Positions 22,624-32,053 of a stretch of DNA of 64,000 nucleotides are shown one piece after another (the stretch's first letter is position 1; each line of letters opens with the position of its first letter). The translations under genes and the position numbers were made by a program. The stretch lies in the NCBI GenBank assembly GCA_025766275.1, contig JAFKAC010000004.1, forward strand, positions 620,001 to 684,000. Direction: 5' to 3'. The notes beneath the pieces were generated by a model. It was given only the letters and a program-made list of their open reading frames with translations, was not told where the DNA came from and ran no database searches. This stretch comes from Lactarius indigo. Taxonomy: Eukaryota > Basidiomycota > Agaricomycetes > Russulales > Russulaceae.

Positions 22624-23150
22624 TGTCACGTTTCGACTTGAACTGACGATTTGCGGATGAGTACCCTTACTGTACCGGTTGCAACTACGGCGGTAAGGTA
22701 TATTAGTTGCGGACTTACTTACGGTGATACGGTAGTGCGATAGGTGATTACGACCGATAGCTGACTGAGCGGTGCCTGCATGACTCAATACTAGTACAGG
22801 TACTAGTAGTATTAGTTTTGAGTTGTTTCTGCAATACATTGGATGCTACATACTGTGACTCATAGCAGCGCTTCAAAGCCTGCTCGAATTGTATTTAAGA
22901 TGTCTTGTGAAGACCAAGATATGCCATCTTGGTCTTCTTGAATTGTCACTTGTTTTCTCTATTCTCTTGCCTCATTTCGCCTTGTGTCCAACTCGTTTGT
23001 GACAAGTCCAAGTCAGCCAGACTTGCCGGTGTACCTCTGTGTATTCACTAAGGCAAGAGCATGGACCTTCGTGTCGTCATGTAGAGATTATCACTAAGTT
23101 GTTACCACCGCACTGTGCTCACGTCGAGCTAATGTCATGACGACGTAACA
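22621..23150 (+). repeat. 5' LTR of Gypsy C
   Basis: A 530-bp LTR, TGGTGTCACG to ACGTAACA. It is very similar to the 3' LTR with scattered transitions. It contains TATTTAA at 22892 and the hairpin AAGACCAAGAT (22912-22922)/ATCTTGGTCTT (22926-22936). Confidence 0.93.
22892..22936 (+). promoter_or_regulatory. TATA box and predicted self-primer start in the Gypsy C LTR
   Basis: TATTTAA begins at 22892 and ATCTTGGTCTT begins at 22926, a spacing of 34 bases. The same spacing occurs in the LTRs at 875, 4861, 5549, 7767 and 29954. The 11-mer is the exact complement of the sequence two bases after the LTR (23153-23163). I infer that transcription starts at or near 22926 and that the RNA 5' end primes cDNA synthesis. 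Confidence 0.6.
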
Positions 23151-23152
23151 TT

Positions 23153-23163
23153 AAGACCAAGAT
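23153..23163 (+). promoter_or_regulatory. Primer-binding site of Gypsy C (self-complementary type)
   Basis: AAGACCAAGAT lies two bases past the LTR. It pairs over 11 bases with the predicted RNA 5' end at 22926-22936. No tRNA 3'-end complement (TGG-type) is present next to the LTR. Confidence 0.6.
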
Positions 23164-25221
23164 ACCATTGTGGCTGTAACAACCAGAGATCAGTGGATGA
23201 ATTTCCGTCCCTATTCGCTCCCTAGAAGAGGGGACCGCAACGTTCCAACGCGCTTCCTAGGAGCAGCAAGTTGGAGAGATAGGCAAGAGGAAACAGGGTA
23301 TTTCGTGGAGTTCAATGGACCTAGTAGGTTCTGACCAGTTGAGTTCAACTTCGACTACTTGTGTTGGACGGAAGTTATGTGGAATCCTATAGACGCACAC
23401 TGGGACGTCATACGACTGGCAGGGCCGAGATACCGCTGCGACATCGACACACGGGAGCTCAACAGTAGGGCAGACTGGGGCCCCATCGACGGACAAGTAC
23501 AAGAGCATACCACCGGAGAAGTCGTGTCCGAAGGGACAGAACAAAGCCAAGAAGAAAGCGACGAGGAAGAAGGGCGAAGGCCAGACCAGACCGAAAGCAG
23601 CGGAGGAGCCATACAGGATCTCCTTATCGAACGAGCTGAGTCCGCCCACATCACAGAACCAGAACCCATTCACATACGATCGCCAGCTATCATGGCCACT
23701 ATAACGCAAACAATGGAGGAAGTCATGCTTGAAGAATCAAGAGCTATACGAGCAGAAGCCAGGGAAATACTCATGCCCATCAATCTGGAAACGGGCGTAT
23801 GAATGACTGCAGATGACGCGGCAATTTTTAGAGCAATAGGATCTGATAGAGGAGATCCTCCGTCGGAAAGACGACCCGTGCTGGAGTTGCCACCCAGCAT
23901 AGGAGGCCCCAGCGGAGACCCACCACCACCACCTGGAGGGGGAATTCCCTTCGACCTGTGAAGAACCGAACCACTGCGAGGACCCCCAGCGGGACCCCCA
24001 GGAGGCGGAGGTGGAGGTGGAGGTGGAGGAGGAGGCGATGCCGGAGGAGGGCATCATAACGAGAAACTCACCGGCGAGCCACCCTCCATTTTTGACGGAG
24101 ACAGACTGAAAGTAGACCAATTCCTGACGCAGTGGCATGTCTACTGGGGCATGAACTTGGATGCCCCCATCATGTGAAACAACTACAGGAGATGTCTCCT
24201 GTTCTTATCGTACATCAAAGGAGGAGCAGTCAGCGAATGGGTTCTATCCTTCCTGAACTGGCTCAATCGGCAAATACAAAGAGGGATTAGTCCCTACACA
24301 AGAGAACTATGGGAAGCCGTAGCCGACGGCTTCAGCCAGTGATTTGAAAACACGCTGGAATGAGAACAAGCACAAGCTATACTGAGGAAAGGCTTTAAAA
24401 TGACAGGAGAGGACATCGACAAGTATGTCAATGACTTCAAACAGCTCGCACAGAAGGCTCATTACCACCTCAATGAACCACAAACCATCGACCTCTTCAT
24501 GTCGGGCCTACCCAAGGAGCTGTTCAAGAATGCGTTCCAGTTTGACGACCCAGTCACTTTCGACGACTGGAAAAGGGCCGTCCTCAAGAGACAAAAAAAT
24601 TACATCCATCTCAAAGCGAGGCTCAACAAATACAAGAATAACCCAACACAGCCGAAGAAACAGAGTGGTAACGCTGGATGGGCGATTCTGCAAAACTTAC
24701 CCCAAACTAATCCCTGGGCCATGGACACGTCAGCTGACCGCGCTAAGGTACGACTTGCAGGATCAGAAGACATAGACTTCAACAAACTGCCCCACCACAA
24801 TTGGTCGGCACCGCCGTTCTCGCCGAGAGGAGGACCGGGAGTTAGAGGGTGAGGAAGAGGAGGATCTTGAAGGGACTTAAGGAACGTCCTTTGCTATAAC
24901 TGTCATGCTCCAGGCCACCTCTCACGAAACTGCCTGCACCCCTGCATGCAAGGACAATGGCAGAATGCGCCTTCAAGCAGCCGCATGACCAAAACCACGG
25001 GATACCCTCTGGGACCCGTATCACAATACGAACCGTCGCTGCCAGGGTATATGACACCGGCGCCCAGCACAACACCCATGCCACAAACTAATGCGGCAAG
25101 CACGAAGACGGCAGGGGAGCAGGCAAAGGAATGGCTCACGCAGGTAGCCAACAGCACGGATGAGGTGAAGGACCTCATACTTTAGGACCTGTGGGGAAAA
25201 GAGGGTTTTCGGGATGCCTAA
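23161..25221 (+). pseudogene. Gypsy C gag with nine premature stops
   Basis: Homologous to Gypsy B Gag along its length: the conserved N-terminal block (RGDRNVPTRFLGAA), capsid-like PPSIFDGDRLKVDQFLTQWH and the CCHC knuckle CYNCHAPGHLSRNC at about 24893-24934. In the gag frame there are TGA codons at 23332, 23800, 23959, 24175, 24340, 24361, 24850 and 24868, and TAG at 25183, ahead of the natural TAA at 25219. Against Gypsy B, the TGA at 23332 replaces an Arg (NRFRPVE) and that at 23800 also replaces an Arg, which fits CGA to TGA. Confidence 0.9.
25203..25209 (+). promoter_or_regulatory. Candidate -1 frameshift heptamer in Gypsy C
   Basis: GGGTTTT lies in the gag register G-GGT-TTT, 9 bases before the gag TAA. 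Pol continues at 25209 in the -1 frame (GFSGCLNPSVWV). It matches Gypsy B exactly in sequence, register and distance. Confidence 0.6.
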
Positions 25222-28200
25222 ACCCGTCAGTCTGGGTGAGGGCTTTACACTGTAATTCCATAATTGTGACAACGCGCTATCGATCTTTGCGACTCCCAGT
25301 AACGGTCCGAACGGATTACAAAACAACTGAAACCAATGCACTGGTTGACTCCGGAGCAACCGACAACTTCATTCGGCCAAGCATGGCAGCCCTGGCTGGT
25401 GTCCCGGTGCAACTACTAGACACGCCTCGCAAAATATGGAACATAGACAATACGGAAAACAAAGCTGGGTTAATCACTCATTATGTTGACCTAGAAGTGA
25501 AAACACGAGGACAGGTGAAGAAAATGACCTTCCTGGTCACCGACCTCGGAAGCAAAGACATGGTACTGGGCTACCCATGGCTAAGCGCCTTCGAACCCAC
25601 TATTAGCTGGGCTACTGCAACTATACACCCTGACATGAAGCTGGTAGTACTGGCCACTACCGAAGAGCTACTCTCTACCACCATTCGAGCCTTGATCATG
25701 GCCGAAAAAGAAGACATTGTATGAGAACTAGAAGAAGAAACCTTTGCCAGGGCCACCACCTCGATGGAGCTGGCCATACAGGCGAAGCAACAACAATCAG
25801 CGGCCATACTCCCTCCAGAGTACGCAAAGTTCAGCAGGCTCTTCAGCAAGCAGGCCTCCCATCGCTTCCCTCCGGCAAGACCATGGGATCACGCAATTGA
25901 CTTCAAACCATCCGCGCCGGCCGCCATAGACTGCAAAATATACCCTATGATGCAAAAAGAAGAGGGCGAACTCAAGGAGTTCTTGGAGGAGAAGTTGAAA
26001 CAGGGCTACTTACGCCCCTCCATCTCTCCGTACGCATCCTCCTTTTTCTTCATTAAAAAGAAGGACAGAAAGCTGCGACCGGTTCAGGACTACTGGGTCA
26101 TCAATTCACATACCATCCGCAACCAATATCCGCTGCCACTAATTCAAGACCTCATCCTTGACCTTAGCAACGCCCATATCTATACAAAGCTTGACATTCG
26201 TTGGGGCTACAATAACATATGCATACGCGACGGTGACCAGGAGAAAGCAGCCTTCAAAACCAAGTTTGGCCTTTTTGAGCCAACGGTCATGTTCTTCGGC
26301 CTTACCAATTCCCCAGCGACCTTCCAAGCAATGATGAACCACATCTATCGCGACACCATCATGAAGCATGAGCGCCTGGGCACCACGATACGTGTTTACA
26401 TGGATGACATTGGCATAGCAACTCACTTCGACCATGACCTAGACGCCCATATCTCGGCGGTTCACAACGTCCTACGCGTGGCGGAGGAGCACGACCTCTA
26501 TTTTAAACTTGAAAAATGCCTCTTCCACCAACCGCGAATGGATTACCTGGGGGTAATCCTTGAAAAGGGGGCAACACGCATGGATCCTGTAAAAGTTCAA
26601 GGCATCCAAGACTGGCCAATGCCAACGAAGGTCAAAGACATCCGATCCTTCTTAGGTTTTTGCAACTTTTACAGACTGTTCATTTGCGGTTTCGCAACTC
26701 ACGCCAAGCCACTCACCACATTGACACGGAAAGACGAAGAATGGAGGTGGACCGAAGAGGAAGACAAGGCATTCAACACCCTGAAACGCCTTGTAACGGA
26801 AGAACCGGTACTGGTGCACCCAGTCCTCCAGGACCTGTTTGAACTGGAGGTCGATGCCTCAGGCTATGCGGTGGGAGCCATACTTTTACAGAAGAAGGCT
26901 GACGGAAAGCGACACCCCATAGGGTACTATTCGGCAACACTCTCTGAGGCAGAGTGCAACTACGACATCTACGACTTAGAACTGCTAGCAATAGTCAAAG
27001 CGCTATGAAATTGGAGACCGCTACTCGCAGGAGCCCCACACAAAATCAAAATTTACTCAGACCACCTCAATCTGCAGTACTGGAAGTCACCGCAGAAGAT
27101 CAGCAGACGAGTCGCAAGGGAAGTATTGGAACTTTCCGAGTACGACTTCGAGATTCATCACATCAAGGGAAAAAATAATGGAAGAGCGGATGCCCTATCA
27201 CGACGACCCGACTACAACCAGGGAATCGAGGATAACAGCGAAGTTGTTGTCCTCCCTCCAGAAGTCTTTGTAAGAACTGTCAACACTGCAAAGACCTTCA
27301 TGGCAAACCCAAACCTACAACAACCACGCCACCAGCAAGACGAAGAAGTAATCAAGATGTGGGTAGACCCGCATCACTTGAAGAAAATACAGGGGGAGTG
27401 GTATAAAGACGGCAGGTTCGTGATAACCGGACCCGCCTTGACACACCACGTACTAATACACAACCACCATGACCTGCCAATACACGGCCACCCTGGGATT
27501 GCGAGGACACAACGAATTCTGGAACGACACTACTGGTGGCCACAGCTACGAAAAGACGTGTACAAATACGTACAAGGATGCGCGGAGTGTCAGCGAAACA
27601 AAGTAAACACGAGGCCCATCCGTGCCGCGCTACACCCTATCACGCCAATACTGGAGGCCATGCTGTTTCACATGGTGGCAATGGACTTCATCACTAAACT
27701 CCCATTGTCCAGGGGATACGACAGCATACTAACAGTCACAGATCACGACTGTAGCAAGGCTTCTGTTTTCATACCCTGTAAAGAAGAAATCACTGCAGAA
27801 GAAATGGCAACCCTGTACGTAGCTCATGTGTTCAAACGCTTCGGGCTACCGCATAAAATCATCAGCGACTGAGACCCCCGCTTCGCATCAAAGTTTGCCC
27901 GAGAAACTTGTCACATTTTGGGAATTCAACAAAACATATCAATGGCGTATCACCCCCGCACGGACGGGCAGTCCAAGAGAACCAATCAGTGGCTAGAACA
28001 GTACTTGTGTTTCTGGGTAAATGAGCAGCAAGACAACTGGACTACTTATTTGCCAATCGCAGAATTCGCGCACAACAATTGGCCACATGAGAACACCAAG
28101 CAATCGCCATTTCAACTTCTGATGGGATATGACCCACATGCTGATTGGACCGATAAGCAGTCCCCTATTCCCCAAGTAACGGCACGACTCACACAGCTAA

Positions 28201-29927
28201 AGGAGGCTAGAGAAGAAGCCCAACGCCTCATGAAGAAGGCACAGGAAGCCTGGGTGCGCAACAAAGATACGCCCAAGTTCCGCATCAACGACCTCGTATG
28301 GTTAGAAGGAAAACACCTTTGAACCAATCAACCCACAGCAAAACTAGCGGTGCGATGCCATGGCCCCTTTCGAGTGACACAGGTGATGTCCCCTTATAAC
28401 TATCGATTGGAACTTCCCACGCAGTGGAGCATCCACCCAGTATTCCACATTGATCTTCTCACCCCGTATAAACAAACTTCCTTAAATGGGGAAAATTTCA
28501 TGTGGCCACTGCCGGAGCTGGTCGATGGAGAAGAAGAATATGAGGTCAAGGCCATTCTAGACTCCCAGCACTTCGGCAGAGGAAGATGCCTTCAATACTT
28601 AGTCAAATGGAAGGGGTACCCAGACTCGGAGAATCAGTGGGTCAACAAGGACGACATCTTTGCGCCGGACGCACTTTGTCTATATCAGGAAGCCCAAATG
28701 CACCAGAGAACGGTTAAAACGAGCCGTGTAAGGACTGAAGGAAGTCATCCCCTTTTCCTTCACTCTATTACCACTCATATGCCTACCTCCCCATTGCGAC
28801 ATGTCACCCAAGCGCAGCTCCTCGACTCCCTCGCAGAAGACGCCCACACCCTCTTGGCTGAGGACGACAACACCAAAGTACCCAACACTCAGCTCACGCC
28901 ATGGACACCTCTTGCACCAGCAGAGGGGCCCATCACCGCCCAAGAATGGATCAACATCGTCACCCGATTCCCAGATCCAACAACCACCCCCAACGACGAA
29001 CAAGCCATTGTCCACGTCTTCCGAAACGATCGCGGTGAGCAAGAACCCATCACCACTATCCCCCCAAGCAACGACCTCATTGGTGTTCGCGGAGTTTTCC
29101 CGAGCAATGACCAGCGTTCAAGCGCTGATGGAGAATGAGTTGGAAGGATGGAGGAGAGTGGCAGCGGAGTGGCAGAAGGAGCAGCTCGACTCAGCCACGG
29201 CCCGACTGAGGGAGATGCGCAAGCGGCGGCAGCAATGGCGGCAGCTGAGGCTGGCCATGACGACGAAGATTATTACCTGGCGAGACACTCCTTCCTTCGA
29301 ACGAAACGCAACTCTGATAATCCTGGCGTCACACCCTGGCTCATCTACACCGACGGGTCCCCCATGTATCGAGGACGTGTGCGCGTGCCTGGTGCCGCCG
29401 ATCACCGTCTGTTCACCGCCGCTGAGGACCCTGCGCATGTCATTGCACCTGAAGGGTTCCGGGCGAACAGAAGACCCCATTACATTTGATACCCCATCAC
29501 CGGGCCCAATGGAGTAGAAAGGGACGCGTTGCACGTCCAGATCATCGGGGGAGCGGACCCTCTAATCCTGGGAGTTATACCGGGCTCGCCACACATCTAC
29601 GGTAAGCCCTTCTACGCCGAACCACACGTATCAGCCACGCTCTGCCCTACGTACCCGCACGAGGACCTCGTTGTCTTTGAAGCGGACAAGATCACCGACC
29701 ACACACTCAACCACATCAATGACAAATCGCTCACCGTGGAGGTCACACGCTTCCATGCGGCCAGCTATGAGCTGGATCGACTCCATGCTAGGGTAAGCCA
29801 ACTCCGTGCAATGATCGAGTGCACGCAGGACGACAGGCGCAACTCCATCTACCGACTGGAGCGCGCCATGGTGCTCGAACGCATTGCGGACGAACAGCGG
29901 GACTGGCCGGCAAGGGACTTTCGGTGA
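25209..29927 (+). pseudogene. Gypsy C pol (PR-RT-RH-IN-chromodomain-extension) with six TGA stops
   Basis: Domains in order: protease ALVDSGATDNF (about 25346-25380); reverse transcriptase with YMDDIG (about 26398-26415); RNase H FELEVDASGYAVG (about 26839) to HHIKGKNNGRADALS. Integrase follows, with zinc-binding HGHPG...CAECQ (27484-27590), catalytic Asp in MDFITKLP and in IISD. Next come the GPF/chromodomain block YLVKWKGYPDSENQWV (about 28597-28645) and a 390-codon C-terminal extension. TGA codons lie at 25722, 27006, 27870, 28320, 29136 and 29487. Where Gypsy A overlaps (the last two), it has CGA. The integrase motif that normally reads GQSER is GQSKR here, losing the catalytic Glu. Confidence 0.92.
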
Positions 29928-29953
29928 GCCGGGGTCTCACGCTGAAAAGGGGG

Positions 29954-30483
29954 TGATGTCACGTTTCAACTCGAACTGACGATTTGCAGATGAGTACCCT
30001 TACTGTACCGGTTGCAACTACAGCGGTAAGGTATATTAGTTGCGGACTTACTTACGGTGATACGGTAGTGCGATAGGCGATTACGACCGATAGCTGACTG
30101 AGCGGTGCCTGCATGACTCAATACTAGTACAGGTACTAGTAGTATTAGTTTTGAGTTGTTTCTGCAATACATTGGATGCTACATACTGTGACTCATAGCA
30201 GCGCTTCAAAGCCTGCTCGAATTGTATTTAAGATGTCTTGTGAAGACCAAGATACGCCATCTTGGTCTTCTTGAATTGTCACTTGTTTTCTCTATTCTTT
30301 CGCCTCATTTCGCCTTGTGTCCAACTAGTTTGTGACAAGTCCAAGTCAGCCAGACTTGCCGGTGTACCTCCGCGTATTCACTAAGGCAAGAGCACGGACC
30401 TTTGTGTCGTCGTGTAGAGATTATCGCTAAGTTGTTACCGCCGCACTGCGCTCACGTCAAGCTAACGTCATGACGACGTAACA
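29954..30483 (+). repeat. 3' LTR of Gypsy C
   Basis: A 530-bp LTR beginning TGATGTCACG and ending ACGTAACA, preceded by the polypurine tract CTGAAAAGGGGG. The TATTTAA and hairpin layout is as in the 5' LTR. Differences from the 5' LTR are few and mostly C/T or G/A. Confidence 0.93.
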
Positions 30484-30488
30484 GTCTA

Positions 30489-30775
30489 GGTTGATGCACA
30501 ATGGCCACTGGCATGCTAGTATCATTCCAGTCAGCTCTATCCTTTCTAGTATACATTTATTTCCTGGTTTCAGTCATTGTATACCTCAGGAGTGGAACAC
30601 TTATTCAGTACTTGAGCTATGTCACACATTTTATGTAAATCCCTTCAGTGACTGAGATACATATCTCAGATTTTTGTTGTGACTTTCCATTATATGATCA
30701 TTATATTATCTCATAAGTGATTATGTCAATTAGTGCCAATTACTAGCAATTATCACCAATGACTAGTACACCTTC
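30489..30775. other. AT-rich remnant between Gypsy C and a Copia solo LTR
   Basis: About 290 bases with no coding I can support. It would be the upstream continuation of the Copia remnant at 22540-22623, but no Copia motif is recognisable here. Confidence 0.4.
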
Positions 30776-31403
30776 TGATGAACAGCACACTTGGAGGACA
30801 TACTCACAGAGGGACAAAGTGTTCTGTGGTGAGATATGAGGAGTGGCTGGAAGCAGCAAACAGGAAGTCAAGCAGTGGAAGCAAGATGGTAGTCTGGCAC
30901 ACAAGCAGTGAGAACTGATGATGTTACATTAGAGGGAAGGGAGCTTACCTGGCACACAAGCAGTGAGAACTGATGTGGACCAGGAGCGTACATGGTACTC
31001 TACTTATACACTTTCTGGTAGTGACACTGTACAAGGGATGTAACACTAAGTCACACAGTACAAGGAAGTATTTGTTCTACAAACGGACAAAGGAGTGGAC
31101 GTTCTGAGAACAAGGAAAGAAAGAATAAGGAGAGTCCAGAAGCAAATGATATCATAGTGACATCATAATAAAGATAAAGCTAAGTACGGAACAAAGGAAA
31201 GTACAAAGGCATTATACAATGCAGAGTCCGGATGTATGATGTCATAGAGGTACAGTGATGTCATAGATGATGCAATGGTAAGTCCAGATTGTACAGATCA
31301 AACAGTATCTAATCTACAAGTCCTGTATATGTAATCTAAAGCAGTCCATGCTGCAAGTCCGGTCTGTACGAGCCACTAAGTGCACAAGGGTCACTTATCA
31401 ACA
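30776..31403 (-). mobile_element. Solo Copia LTR, minus strand (family of Copia 2)
   Basis: A 628-bp LTR in reverse orientation (TGTTGATAAG at 31403 down to GTTCATCA at 30776), flanked by a perfect CCTTC duplication (30771-30775 and 31404-31408). It is the same family as 21805-22430 and the Copia 2 LTR. Confidence 0.92.
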
Positions 31404-31647
31404 CCTTCTGCATTATCTGAATTATTAATAATTTAGCATGGCATTATCTCTTGCTAGCGTGGGAGGTTTTTCCTGATGCTAGCCATGAGTACATGTTTTC
31501 CTCCTCGATTCTGAATATTCATTCAGGTGCCAGACTGCCTCTTGCCAGTGAGATGTCCTGGTGCACATCTTTCTCAGCATGTCCAGGACTTCTGGTGAAA
31601 TACTACTGACCACCAGACCAACAGGAATACCAGGGTGGCATATATAC

Positions 31648-31842
31648 AGTGGAACCTCTCATAACCCATACCCAGTTTTGGGATTTTGTAACTGGCAAAT
31701 TATACTCTCTGATCCTCAATAATCTATGCATTTTAGACTACAGATCAGGGCCTATCCTCACGTACTGGTGTGGCTTGTGGAAGCCCAGTGGTTATAAAGT
31801 TATATGGCTCCTAATGGGTATGGGTTATGAGAGGTTCGACTG
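31648..31842. mobile_element. MITE with pogo-type ends upstream of the NLR gene
   Basis: A 195-bp element with 27-bp terminal inverted repeats (one mismatch, CAGTGGAACC against CAGTCGAACC, each continuing TCTCATAACCCATACCC) and TA target duplications at 31646-31647 and 31843-31844. It has no coding capacity. The ends resemble those of the pogo element at 56960 (CAGTCGACTCTCTGATAACC), so a pogo-like transposase could mobilise it. It lies about 210 bases upstream of the NLR start codon. Confidence 0.85.
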
Positions 31843-32053
31843 TAGTCTGAGGGACTCGTGCACCCGACAGCGCCTAGTACAACTCAGGCTGTGGTCACGT
31901 TGGCTCAGGCACTTTGAGCGTCCGAGTCTATCAATGTATGACCGAATCCGGTAAGGCCTTCCAGAGCTTCCACGGCCAGGGACGGTCACCAGCGCTTTCC
32001 AAGCGTCGAATCGATCTCATCTACCACTGGCACCTCGGCGCCGCCCTCTTAGC

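Larger units (their letters stand above)
22621..30483 (+). mobile_element. Gypsy C, full-length but inactivated chromodomain Ty3/Gypsy element
   Basis: A 7.86 kb element with two 530-bp LTRs (22621-23150 and 29954-30483), primer-binding site, gag, pol with chromodomain, and a polypurine tract at about 29942-29953. The target duplication is GTCTG (22616-22620) against GTCTA (30484-30488), one mismatch. The reading frames contain 15 premature stops, 14 of them TGA, and the integrase catalytic Glu is changed to Lys. The element sits in an older Copia remnant. Confidence 0.95.

Noticed and set aside
23359..28322. A series of separate short genes across 23.3-28.3 kb
   Set aside because: They are pieces of one gag and one pol frame interrupted by TGA codons in Gypsy C.
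29148..29927. An independent third gene between Gypsy pol and the 3' LTR
   Set aside because: It is in the pol frame; in Gypsy A the same region is continuous with pol, and the separating codons are CGA there and TGA in Gypsy C.
31831..31844. tRNA B-box-like GGTTCGACT
   Set aside because: It is part of the MITE terminal inverted repeat; no A box or cloverleaf surrounds it.
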